7,711 nucleotides of DNA from Solirubrobacteraceae bacterium (GCA_030038955.1 JASHQV010000114.1:1-7711); one strand, 5' to 3'; numbered from the stretch's first letter, positions 1-6,529 are shown. Notes: a model not told the origin generated them from the letters alone. Numbers and translations: made by a program.

Positions 1-2
1 TG

Positions 3-320
3 TACGAGGTCTTCGCCGAGCGGGACTCGGAGCGGCGCCAGGCAGCCATTGAGCGGACGTATGTCGAGGATGTTAGGTTCATCGATCCAGCCGGCGAGGT
101 TGTGGGACGGCAGGCGCTCAACGACCGCGCCCAGAAGATTCTCGACGATGCTCCAGCGGACTTCGTGTTGGAGGAGGACGGCCGTGAGTACGTTGGCCCT
201 GACACCGCCGCACAACCGTGGCGCTTTGGCCCGCCCGGCAGACCGGTCGTCCGCGGAATGACCATACTCACAGTGCGTGATGGCCGTCTGAGCGTCGTGC
301 GGGAGCTTGTTGGGTCCTGA
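3..320 (+). CDS. SnoaL-like / NTF2-fold protein, 5' end outside window
   Basis: The frame is open from the first complete codon at position 3 to the TGA at 318-320, giving 105 visible residues, so the start lies left of the window. The visible N-terminus has the pattern YEVFAERDSERR, then YVEDVRFIDP and GEVVGRQAL. This is the usual opening of SnoaL-like NTF2-fold proteins: an alpha helix with F..RD...R, then Y..D..F.DP and a G...I/L turn. The C-terminal part (FGPPGRP, MTILTVRDGRLSVVREL) fits the closing beta strands of this cone-shaped fold. Family members are about 110-140 residues, so only a short piece is missing. They include polyketide cyclases, isomerases and many proteins of unknown substrate, so no reaction is assigned. 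An internal GTG at 102 is unlikely to be the start because homologous sequence continues upstream of it. The next gene converges on this one. Confidence 0.8.
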   Translation, partial: YEVFAERDSERRQAAIERTYVEDVRFIDPAGEVVGRQALNDRAQKILDDAPADFVLEEDGREYVGPDTAAQPWRFGPPGRPVVRGMTILTVRDGRLSVVRELVGS

Positions 321-549
321 ACGGCATAGGTCCCGTCGATCGCGCGCGTAGCGCCATCGCCCAGCGTTCCACATCGTCCTCTACGAGGATGCCAAACGTC
401 GCGGACTCTCCACCGGCTTTGATCGCAAGCTGCGATCTCAGCGATTGCAATCGTGCTCCGGCGCGGCGGTCGGTCGACGATCGGATTGGCGACGATCCGG
501 AGCCTTGCAGCGCCGGGCCTGCGAGGGACGGCAACGTCAATGGGCCGGG
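321..549. other. Convergent intergenic spacer, no gene seen
   Basis: These 229 bp lie between the SnoaL-like stop and the stop of the oppositely oriented ABM gene. Several frames are open on both strands, but none has a family motif or a supported start. No strong hairpin with a T-run was seen, so no terminator is called. Confidence 0.6.
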
Positions 550-858
550 TCACCCGATTCCCTTACCGCCGATCCGTGTCAGGCGTGTGCTTGCCGGCCA
601 CTCCGCTACGAGCTTTGGTATGTCCTTTGCCCATGCGGTGACGGCCTTGCTATGACGCGCCTCTTTCCACGCGGACTCGCTAGACCAGATCTCGGTGACG
701 TAGACCACATCGTCGTCGGACCCGGACTGAGCGACCAGCATCAGTTCGCATGACGCGTTCTCCGACTGAAGCTCCGCTGCCTCGATGAACTTAGCCACGA
801 GCTTGTCGGCGCTGCCTTTCGTCGAGATCAGCCTCGTCTGTTGCGCGAATCGGGACAC
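550..858 (-). CDS. Putative antibiotic biosynthesis monooxygenase (ABM)-domain protein
   Basis: This 102-residue protein matches the ABM fold, a dimeric alpha+beta barrel used by cofactor-independent quinol monooxygenases and many small enzymes of unknown substrate. The N-terminal strand is followed by STKGSADKLVAKFIEAA (residues 12-28), the first helix after a K/P-G turn. The strand VVYVTEIWSSESAWKEARHS (51-70) contains the family's E.W.s..A...H pattern, with His69 as the usual conserved histidine. The C-terminal helix then follows. The length is typical. The start is GTG at 858: this frame has no ATG up to an in-frame stop at 904-906, and a GGGAG sequence sits 7 nt upstream. It stands alone, convergent with the SnoaL-like gene. 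The substrate cannot be read from sequence, and a simple stress-related or hypothetical ABM protein is equally possible. Confidence 0.8.
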   Translation of the reverse strand: MSRFAQQTRLISTKGSADKLVAKFIEAAELQSENASCELMLVAQSGSDDDVVYVTEIWSSESAWKEARHSKAVTAWAKDIPKLVAEWPASTRLTRIGGKGIG

Positions 859-1119
859 AAATACGCTCCCATCTGGAAGAGGTCGGCTTTCAAGTTCTGC
901 CCGTTAGGAGCTTCTCACCCACTACAAGAGGACCAACCTCCGCGAGGATCGCTTCGATGCATGGGTGCGCCTCGGAGCCACGATCGCGACGGCGACGGAG
1001 CACAGCTCGCCGCGTCCCGTAGCCGCACAGCGCCAACCGCGGTAGCCGCTTGGACGTCTGCCCATGCCTTCGGAGTCATCCGGTGCAGACCGTCAATGAC
1101 GCGCGCTGCTGCGCGCCGG
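859..1119. other. Spacer upstream of the ABM gene, possible gene relics
   Basis: These 261 bp lie between two leftward genes. No intact gene is supported. On the minus strand at 1077-1103 the frame reads RVIDGLHRM, which resembles the conserved V.DG.HR core of StrR/ParB-like DNA-binding proteins. A different minus-strand frame nearer 910-960 reads EAILAEVGPLVVGEKLL. These could be scraps of decayed genes or chance products of GC-rich DNA. The ABM promoter should lie here, but no clear -35/-10 pair was found. Confidence 0.3.
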
Positions 1120-2178
1120 TTAGCGCCTGGTCGGGAATGTGGCCGCAGGCGCGCTGGTGACCGCCCCGCCGGCGACAGACTCGTCGGTCGCAGTCGCAGC
1201 GTTGCGTTGTGACCAGGGCCGAGCACCGGCTTGGAGGATCTCGTAAGAGGCGCGCAAGACCTGCTGCACGATCGGCAACTCGAGGTCGACTCGGCGTAGC
1301 CGCAGCGAGACAGGGTTCGCCATGGCGTTGTAGTTGGGAACCCACGCCGCCGTGATACCCGCGGCTGACAGCCGCGGCTCGAAACTCTCGAATGCAAGCG
1401 AGGGCTCGTCACTGCGCGATCCGTCCGGGTCGGGCAGGTAGATGGTGGCGCCGTCTTGTCGTAACCACAGCGGCGCCCAGACGCGGCGACCCACGCGCAG
1501 ACCGACGTACGACTTCGGCTTGTAGTCGACTCGCACCGGCCCGAGATTCTGTTCCACCCACTGCACGAACGCGTCCTTGAAAGCCCACGCCTCGTCGCTG
1601 GCTTGCTGGCACCAGTCGGCTTCGGTGCGCTCCGCGGCCGAGGCGGCGGCCGGCGTCTCGCTGAGGTCGAGGCTCTGGTTTGCAACCACGATCTCGGGGA
1701 TCAGGACGGCCTCTGCCTCGCCGTGCCAACAGCGCAATTCGATCAAGATGAGCGGCACGGTCTCCGCCAACGCCTCGAGTGCTCTGCGGAAGCGCCCGCT
1801 GGCGTTCTCGGCCATCAGCACGGCGACGTGCGTCTTCCCCGGAAACCGGTCGCGATTACGAGCCCAGTAGTCGAACACTCTGAAGCTGTGCGAGCCGTCA
1901 ATCCCACCCAGTTGGACTTCAACCGAGTAGTAGGTGTCGCTGCCCGGGTCCAGCGCCAGCAGATCCAGTAGACCACCGCTTGTCTGCGTCTGCTCCTGAT
2001 CGATGATCGTGACGTCGCCGAGGCCGAGCCGCGACGGATCGGCGGCCAGCCAGTCCTATAGCCAGTGCTCGTCGTAGCCGAGCTCCCGGATCGTGCGCGT
2101 ACGCCCGGCTAACAGCGGCACGCGGGCTTCTCCATCTGCGGTCGAGCCGTCAAGCACATGTTGGGTGTCGTCGGCCAT
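1120..2178 (-). pseudogene. PD-(D/E)XK nuclease-like protein, interrupted by in-frame TAG
   Basis: Read from ATG at 2178, the frame gives 40 codons, then TAG at 2056-2058 (codon 41), then stays open to the TAA at 1120-1122. The unbroken product would be 352 residues. The ATG has a strong GAGGGGAG Shine-Dalgarno at 2183-2190. After the lesion come DWLAADPSRLGLGDV (42-56), LLDLLALD (70-77), VEVQLG (86-91) and SHSFRVFDYW (96-105), then THVAVLMAE. The Asp72 ... Glu87-x-Gln89 spacing fits a PD-(D/E)XK core with Gln in place of Lys. The block around LG..D.SH..R...YW..R...P and AVL.AE resembles a family of uncharacterised restriction-endonuclease-like proteins. From memory, that family reads L-Q-D-W/L just before the 'AxxP..LGLG' stretch, so the TAG is probably a CAG-to-TAG change. 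The first in-frame downstream GTG (1878) lies after the putative catalytic residues, so reinitiation there would give a headless protein. The lesion looks recent because no other is visible. A sequencing error or rare readthrough cannot be excluded. Confidence 0.75.
2056..2058 (-). other. Premature amber codon in the nuclease-like gene
   Basis: Plus-strand CTA is TAG on the minus strand, in frame with both the ATG at 2178 and the long downstream conserved frame. It is preceded by residues EHWL and followed by DWLAADP. A glutamine codon here would restore continuity with one base change. Confidence 0.85.
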
Positions 2179-2631
2179 GGGGCTCCCCTCGGCACAACGC
2201 TAGCGCGGGTGCGTCCGTCAGCTCAAGCGGATCACGTCGAGCCCATGCCGGCTTCCCAACGCGCGGAACCTGCGTGTCGCCGACAATCGCTATCGCCTGC
2301 CGGGAGGCAGTCGGAACGCGACTGCTCCGGCGACACCTCAGTCATGAGTCTCGACCGGCACCGGACGAGTGGTTCGCCACACACACCCGATGGCGGCGGC
2401 AAAGCGACCGGCGCGACCCGAACGCCGACATCGAACGTTCGCGACTCGCTGAGACGAGGAACGGAACGGTGGCGCGGTGCCCGATGCGGCCATGCGATCA
2501 CGTCAACGTATGCGTGTCCGAGCCGCTCGTTGAGGGTGCCCTGACCTAGCCCGACGCGGTAATGGGCTTGAGGCTGGGGTCCAGCGCCGCGGGCGTGGCC
2601 GGATGCGGCGTCGACCCGTGGCGACAGCCGG
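2179..2631. other. 453-bp region without a supported gene
   Basis: All six frames were read. Several are open for 70-130 codons, but they are rich in Arg, Pro, Ser and Thr and show no recognisable fold or motif, as expected of non-coding high-GC DNA. The part next to 2190 should hold the nuclease-like gene's promoter. A 10-bp palindrome CGAACGTTCG lies at 2432-2441. No tRNA, terminator or mobile-element end was identified. Confidence 0.55.
2183..2190 (-). promoter_or_regulatory. Ribosome binding site of the nuclease-like gene
   Basis: The minus strand reads GAGGGGAG, then CCCC, then ATG at 2178. This strong Shine-Dalgarno supports 2178 as the true start and shows that the annotated gene begins upstream of the amber codon. 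Confidence 0.65.
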
Positions 2632-3822
2632 TCACCTTTCGCTGTGCGCTGTCTCGCTCAGGAGGTCGTGCGGGATCAGCGGCTCGGACAGGAGTCGCTG
2701 GAACTTGGCGGGGTCGCCGTCCACGAACCGGCGGCAGAGATCGAGACCGTCGGTGTAGCACGACTCGTATGGCTTCCAGAAGCGGTTCAGCAGCGACGCG
2801 AGCGCCCGGTTGACGTACTCGTCATCTTCGAGACGCCAGGTCCGCAGGTAATCCCATGCTTGGCGGCGCGAGATGGTGTCGTCGTCGAGCATCATCGCTA
2901 GGTTCGTCCGTACCGCTCCGAGCATCTCCGACGTTCGCCGGACGGCCGCAGCGACCGGAGCGTCGTAGGGGATTCCGAGCGGGCACAGGACGGCGGCGCC
3001 GACCTCGTCGACCTGCGATCCAAGCAGCGCCTCAAGCGCGAGCTCAGCGAGACCCTCGGAGAGCATCGCCTGAGGCAGGCAGTAACCCCACGCCAACAGC
3101 TCGCTCCAGCCACGACCGGTGGACAGCGCCGCTGCCTTGCACGCCGCTTCGCAGTGATGCCCTGGATAGCCTTCGTGGCCGACGATGTCGAGCAGTCGAA
3201 ACGCGGCGATCGGCTGGTCCCGGTTGATCCGGACCAGGGTGCGGCCCGCGCCGAGCGGCCCCGCGAAAGCCAGCCACGGCTCGCCGCTGACGAGCTCGAA
3301 CGTGACCCTCTCGTCGTCTGGGAGGCAGAACCGCGCCCGCGCCCGCACCGACAGCTCACCAGCCAGCGCTTCAACGGCATCGTTGAGCCGCTCGGGCGGA
3401 ACCGTCTGAGACGCGACCCATCGCCGGTAACGGCTGCGGAGGTCCCCCGAGCCTGGCAGCGCGTCGTCGAGCATCCGATGCGCCAGCTCAAAACGCTCCT
3501 CACATACGCGTACCGGCATGACCCCGTAACACCCAGCCGCCAGCTCGCCGTAGCTCAGCTCCTCGCCATCCAACCACCTGCAGACGGTCTGGATCGCTTG
3601 CAGATGGGCTGACAGCCAACGCCTGCGACCTAGCTCGAGGGCGGCGCTCTCCACGTGCTCGAGCAGCGCGCCCGCCTGGCTGAGCAGCTCCCGCGCCTCA
3701 AGGCGGGGCTCCTCGGCAACCCGCGAGCCGAGGTCATCCGGCCCGAAATAGTCAGGCACCAGGTCAGGCCGCAACTTGCGCAGCCGAAGCACCAGCTCGA
3801 GATACAGCACACCAGGGTCCAT
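2632..3822 (-). CDS. DUF885-type putative zinc metallohydrolase
   Basis: This 396-residue protein is mostly helical. It carries HEGYPGHH at residues 216-223, matching the HE..PGHH signature of DUF885 proteins, and SEGLAELALEAL at 255-266, matching the downstream S-E-G-x-A helix of that family. His216, Glu217, His222 or His223 and Glu256 are the likely metal and catalytic residues. This is inferred from the motif, not shown. DUF885 proteins are putative peptidases; most are 550-600 residues, so this is a short version. No signal peptide or membrane segment is evident, so a cytoplasmic location is expected. The ATG at 3822 was chosen because MDPGVLYLELVLRLRKL starts a natural first helix. A GTG at 3885 in the same frame would add 21 residues of unconvincing sequence. 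A possible AGGA lies about 13 nt upstream. The gene follows marR in the same direction after about 200 bp, so it is probably transcribed separately. The substrate is unknown. Confidence 0.75.
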   Translation of the reverse strand: MDPGVLYLELVLRLRKLRPDLVPDYFGPDDLGSRVAEEPRLEARELLSQAGALLEHVESAALELGRRRWLSAHLQAIQTVCRWLDGEELSYGELAAGCYGVMPVRVCEERFELAHRMLDDALPGSGDLRSRYRRWVASQTVPPERLNDAVEALAGELSVRARARFCLPDDERVTFELVSGEPWLAFAGPLGAGRTLVRINRDQPIAAFRLLDIVGHEGYPGHHCEAACKAAALSTGRGWSELLAWGYCLPQAMLSEGLAELALEALLGSQVDEVGAAVLCPLGIPYDAPVAAAVRRTSEMLGAVRTNLAMMLDDDTISRRQAWDYLRTWRLEDDEYVNRALASLLNRFWKPYESCYTDGLDLCRRFVDGDPAKFQRLLSEPLIPHDLLSETAHSER

Positions 3823-4026
3823 CGATGATCTGATCCTAGGCCGGGACCCCCTCACCACCAGCCAGGCCGATATCCCCGTCAACACCGACAGCCTGTGATT
3901 TCGGCGTCGCCGCTCTCGGAGCGCGCGGTAACCAGCAGCTTCACTGAGAGTGCCGGACCGGCGACAATCCGGAAGCGTTAGTGCGCCGTGGTCATGATCC
4001 CGTCTGCGAGGGGATGGGCCGGGTCG

Positions 4027-4449
4027 TTATTGGCTGAGCGCGTCGGCGCAGGCGGTGAGCTCGGCGTGGAGGCGTCGTCGTTGTTCGGGGTTGAACGAGG
4101 CGAGCATCTGCTCTTGGACGGCGGCGACAGCCGCGGAGGCGCCGTGGAGGCGGCGGGTGCCGTCGTCGGTAAGCGTGAAGCGCTCGTGGCGACCGCCGCC
4201 GTCGCCCTGGACGAGGTCAAGGCTCTTGAGCGTGGCGAGCAGCTGGTGCATCGCTTGGCGGGAGACGAAGGTGCCGCGGGCAAGGTCGGTGTTGGTGAGT
4301 CCGGGCTGATGGGCGAGCTGTTCCAGGCATGAGTACTGCGGAACGGTCAGGTCGTGCTCGCGTAGGGCAGCGTCCATCGCGGCTCGTAGGGCGACGGTGG
4401 CGCGTTTGAGCACGTAGCCGACGGCGGTGTCGAGATCCACTTGACTCAC
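4027..4449 (-). CDS. MarR-family transcriptional regulator
   Basis: This 140-residue protein has the MarR layout: an N-terminal dimerisation helix (about 8-32), a winged helix-turn-helix at about 38-97 and a long C-terminal dimerisation helix (103-138). LTNTDLARGTFVSRQAMHQLLATLKSLDLV (51-80) is the HTH with its recognition helix. GGGRHERFTLTDDG (84-97) is the wing with the usual R.....LT..G pattern. It is divergent from the VOC-glycosylase operon and almost certainly represses that operon and itself through the inverted repeat between them. GTG at 4449 was chosen because a TTG at 4479 would place half the operator inside the gene. A GTG at 4440 is also possible. No clear Shine-Dalgarno precedes these, so the start is uncertain by a few codons. 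Cys41 and Cys134 are present but not in the OhrR-type N-terminal position. The ligand is unknown. Confidence 0.88.
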   Translation of the reverse strand: MSQVDLDTAVGYVLKRATVALRAAMDAALREHDLTVPQYSCLEQLAHQPGLTNTDLARGTFVSRQAMHQLLATLKSLDLVQGDGGGRHERFTLTDDGTRRLHGASAAVAAVQEQMLASFNPEQRRRLHAELTACADALSQ

Positions 4450-4470
4450 GTCAACATCTTGACATATCCT
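4441..4470 (+). promoter_or_regulatory. Candidate promoter of the VOC-alkA operon
   Basis: TTGACT at 4441-4446 and TATCCT at 4465-4470 are separated by 18 bp and match the sigma-70-type consensus at 5/6 and 4/6 positions. This would place the transcript start near 4477, leaving a short leader with AAGGAG before the ATG. The -10 box overlaps the operator, so bound MarR would block RNA polymerase. Confidence 0.45.
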
Positions 4471-4488
4471 AGATGTCAAGATGTTGAC
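4450..4488. promoter_or_regulatory. MarR operator: perfect 16-bp inverted repeat with nested dyads
   Basis: GTCAACATCTTGACAT at 4450-4465 is the exact reverse complement of ATGTCAAGATGTTGAC at 4473-4488, with a 7-bp spacer. Each arm contains its own dyad, TCAA-N4-TTGA, at 4451-4462 and 4476-4487. The site could therefore hold two MarR dimers whose centres are 25 bp apart. It lies exactly between marR and the VOC gene and covers the candidate -10 box. Assignment to this MarR is inferred from position and from the similarity of TTGACAT-type sites to known MarR operators. Confidence 0.85.
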
Positions 4489-4492
4489 AACT

Positions 4493-4498
4493 AAGGAG
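4493..4498 (+). promoter_or_regulatory. Ribosome binding site of the VOC gene
   Basis: AAGGAG lies 8 nt before the ATG at 4507. This decides against the in-frame GTG at 4498, which overlaps the site, and sets the start at 4507. Confidence 0.8.
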
Positions 4499-4506
4499 TG
4501 TTGCTG

Positions 4507-4869
4507 ATGCCCTCAGGTCCTGACTTCGTCTCCCTGCAGGTCCGTGATCTCGATGCCGCCGCCGCCTTCTATGAGGGGCGTCTTGGGCTGCGTCGCGCGG
4601 CGGCATCACCGCCCGGCGCTGTGGTCTTCGCGACCGAGCCGATCGCCTTCGCCGTTCGCGAGCGGCTGCCCGCCACCGATCTCGACGCCGGCCAGCCCGG
4701 TCTCGGGATCGCGGTCTGGGTCAAGGTCGACGCCGCTCAGGCGCTGCACGACCAGCTCGCCGCAGACGGAGTCACGATCGTGACCGCCCCGTTTGACGGC
4801 CCGTTCGGCCGTACCTTCGCTTTCGCGGACCCTGACGGGTACATGATCACGGTCCATGATGGGGCGTAG
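4507..4869 (+). CDS. VOC / glyoxalase-bleomycin-resistance fold protein
   Basis: This 120-residue protein has the two beta-alpha-beta-beta-beta modules of the vicinal oxygen chelate fold. The first is FVSLQVRDLDAAAAFYEGRLGLR (7-29), the standard opening with D...A..FY...LG. The second begins near GLGIAVWVKV (65-74) and ends with FAFADPDGYMITVHD (104-118), the usual F.DPDG strand. The common metal ligands are not obvious: there is no His in the first strand, and the Glu that usually follows DPDG is Thr114. It may therefore be a small-molecule binding protein, like bleomycin-sequestering members, instead of a metalloenzyme; this is inference. It is the first gene of an operon, and its TAG directly abuts the GTG of the DNA glycosylase, implying translational coupling. 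Expression is probably repressed by the divergent MarR. The substrate or ligand is unknown. Confidence 0.85.
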   Translation: MPSGPDFVSLQVRDLDAAAAFYEGRLGLRRAAASPPGAVVFATEPIAFAVRERLPATDLDAGQPGLGIAVWVKVDAAQALHDQLAADGVTIVTAPFDGPFGRTFAFADPDGYMITVHDGA

Positions 4870-5772
4870 GTGACGATCACCCTGCATCCCCGCGGCCCGT
4901 TCTCGCTGACCGCGGCGGCCACGTTCGTCGAGGGCTTCCCCGGCACCCAGGCCGAACGACCACCGGAGGCGTTGCGCTACGCCTGGGCGGTCGACGGGGA
5001 TTGGCGCACCGTGCAGGCCACCCTGCGCCAACAAAAGGAGACGGTCCACGCCAAGCTCGCCGGCCGGCCGGCCGCTCAGCTGGCCCGCCGAGCAGCCCGC
5101 GACCTCGAGCAGATGCTCTGCCTCGACATCGACGGGACCGGCTTTGCCGCGCTCGGCGAGCACGACCGCGTCGTCAGGACGCTGCAGCAACGGTTTCCCG
5201 GCCTGCGGCCGGTCCTGTTCTACACCCCTTATGAGGCCGCGGCCTGGACGATCATCAGCCAACGCATCCGCATGACCCAGGCCGCCACGATCAAAGCCCG
5301 CCTCGCCAACGAGCTCGGTGAGCACGGAGCGTTCCCCGCCCCGGCTCGTCTCGCGCAGCTCACCGCACCCCAACGAGGACTCACCGCCCGAAAGATCGAC
5401 CAGCTGCGGACGATCGCGGTGGCCGCCCAAGACGGCTCGCTTACCCGCCAACGGCTGCGAGCTATGAGCTACCAGGACGGACTCAAGCACCTGCAGCAGC
5501 TCCCGGGCATCGGACCGTTCTCCGCCGAGCTCATCCTCATCCGCGGCGTCGGGCACCCAGACGCGCTCCCCGACCACGACACCCGTCTTGATGAGGCGAT
5601 CCGTCGCGCCTACAACGCCGCCGAGAACGCCGCCATCGAATCGATCACCGACAGGTGGCGGCCCTACCGCGCCTGGGTCGCGCTCCTGCTCAGAGCATGG
5701 CGGGAGGCCGAGACCGGCGAGATCGCCCACGGCCGGCGCAGCACCACCCACCTAAAGCCCCTCGACGCGTGA
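4870..5772 (+). CDS. DNA-3-methyladenine glycosylase 2 (AlkA-like)
   Basis: This 300-residue protein belongs to the HhH-GPD superfamily of base-excision repair enzymes, which flip out and remove alkylated purines such as 3-methyladenine, leaving an abasic site. The helix-hairpin-helix LPGIGPFSAELILIRGVG is at 211-228. It is followed by DALPDHDTRL (231-240), where Asp237 (or Asp235) is the likely catalytic aspartate. The preceding helical region YTPYEAAAWTIISQRIRMTQA (118-138) is the conserved all-helical core entrance, with the I..QR/Q.......A pattern of AlkA enzymes. Residues 1-110 form the N-terminal domain seen in AlkA2-type proteins. Length is typical. The GTG start follows the VOC stop with zero intervening bases, so translation is probably coupled. 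No strong separate Shine-Dalgarno is present beyond GGGGCG within the VOC tail. The context suggests inducible alkylation repair under MarR control. Substrate range within alkylated bases is not determined. Confidence 0.9.
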   Translation: MTITLHPRGPFSLTAAATFVEGFPGTQAERPPEALRYAWAVDGDWRTVQATLRQQKETVHAKLAGRPAAQLARRAARDLEQMLCLDIDGTGFAALGEHDRVVRTLQQRFPGLRPVLFYTPYEAAAWTIISQRIRMTQAATIKARLANELGEHGAFPAPARLAQLTAPQRGLTARKIDQLRTIAVAAQDGSLTRQRLRAMSYQDGLKHLQQLPGIGPFSAELILIRGVGHPDALPDHDTRLDEAIRRAYNAAENAAIESITDRWRPYRAWVALLLRAWREAETGEIAHGRRSTTHLKPLDA

Positions 5773-5773
5773 C

Positions 5774-5791
5774 TCAGGGGTTTACCCCAGA
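5774..5791. terminator. Weak hairpin after the glycosylase gene
   Basis: GGGG at 5777-5780 and CCCC at 5785-5788 flank a TTTA loop. One mismatch and two further pairs can extend the stem. It lies 4 bp after the glycosylase stop but lacks a following T-run, so it is at most a weak or auxiliary terminator between convergent genes. The rest of the 148-bp spacer to 5920 shows nothing clear. Confidence 0.25.
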
Positions 5792-5920
5792 CCGCTGCGC
5801 TCGCGAAACCACGGCCGTCTCGCCAGACTGCCGGTTCGGCCCCAGCCACAAGCAAAACCAGCAGCTCGAAGCCAGAGCGCCCGTGCGGCGACGAAGCGGC
5901 AATCCCATCTCGGTCCGCGT

Positions 5921-6529
5921 TCAGATTGGGGGGTTCGGGTCGTATTGGATGCCGCGGCGTACCTCGCGGGCGCGGTCGCGGCCGGCGAGGCGGTCAACGA
6001 GGTGTAACGCCATGTCGATGCCTGCCGAGACCCCGGCGGAGGTGACGATGTCGCCGTCGTCGACCCAGCGTTGGTGTTCGGCGATCCGGACGGTCGGGTC
6101 GAGGGCGCGAAGCTCGTTCACGGCGCTCCAGTGTGTGGTTGCCGGCCGGTCGTGCAGCAGTCCGGCCGCGGCGTAGACGAGCGCGCCGGTGCACACGCTG
6201 GTCATCAGCGTGACCGAGCGGCGCTGGGCTCGGATCCAGTCAAGGTACGCCGGGTCGCGCAGTAGCCGCCGGGTTCCCAATCCGCCGGGGTGGAGCAGGA
6301 CATCAAGCATCGGCGTGTCTTCCAGAGCGGCGTGCGCGCCGATGACTAGGCCCTTGGCGGCCGTGACCGCTTGGCCGTTGGGAGAGAGGCATGTGACTGT
6401 GTATCCGTCTTGGGCGAAGGTGCCTGTCCAGTGGGCGAGCACTTCCCACGGGCCGACGGCGTCGAGCTCCTCTACGTCGTCGAACAGGACGATTCCGATG
6501 CGATGAGATGCGGCTGGTGTTGAGCTCAT
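5921..6529 (-). CDS. inhA: DJ-1/PfpI family protein, isonitrile hydratase-like
   Basis: This 202-residue protein has the DJ-1/PfpI fold. LDAVGPWEVL (22-31) follows the first strand, LLHPGG (78-83) forms the turn before the nucleophile region, and TSVCTGALVYAAAGLL (110-125) is the nucleophile elbow with Cys113. ATTHW (130-134) and TSAGVSAGID (163-172) follow, and the C-terminus is QYDPNPP. Isonitrile hydratase of Pseudomonas putida uses Asp17, Cys101 and Thr102 in the same contexts (QLD and SVCTG). Their equivalents here are Asp23, Cys113 and Thr114, all present. That enzyme hydrates isonitriles to N-substituted formamides. Activity here is inferred from similarity, and many related proteins are untested. 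ATG at 6529 was chosen because it starts just before the first beta strand; no strong Shine-Dalgarno is visible. It is divergent from a GlxA-type regulator that probably controls it. The symbol is tentative. Confidence 0.82.
   Translation of the reverse strand: MSSTPAASHRIGIVLFDDVEELDAVGPWEVLAHWTGTFAQDGYTVTCLSPNGQAVTAAKGLVIGAHAALEDTPMLDVLLHPGGLGTRRLLRDPAYLDWIRAQRRSVTLMTSVCTGALVYAAAGLLHDRPATTHWSAVNELRALDPTVRIAEHQRWVDDGDIVTSAGVSAGIDMALHLVDRLAGRDRAREVRRGIQYDPNPPI

Noticed and set aside
915..1685. 256-codon minus-strand frame overlapping the nuclease-like gene
   Set aside because: Most is Arg/Ser/Pro-rich shadow of the conserved frame. Only the short RVIDGLHRM piece, outside the nuclease-like gene, was kept as a weak relic.
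2432..2441. CGAACGTTCG palindrome resembling an actinobacterial LexA box
   Set aside because: The known box has four extra bases between the GAAC and GTTC halves. Here the halves abut, and no gene starts nearby.
2490..2560. Minus-strand string NERLGHAYVDVI, reminiscent of a tyrosine recombinase C-terminus
   Set aside because: The flanking residues in this frame are low-complexity, and no catalytic Arg or Tyr context is present, so it is most likely chance.
3823..3885. GTG start at 3885 for the DUF885-type gene
   Set aside because: The extra 21 residues do not look like part of the fold, and the ATG at 3822 begins the first predicted helix naturally.
4450..4479. TTG start at 4479 for the MarR gene
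   Set aside because: It would add ten residues not expected in the family and place half the operator inside the coding region.
4606..5751. 381-codon minus-strand frame antisense to the VOC and glycosylase genes
   Set aside because: It is rich in Gly, Arg and Asp with no motif, and lies exactly opposite two well-supported genes. It is typical GC-rich antisense openness.
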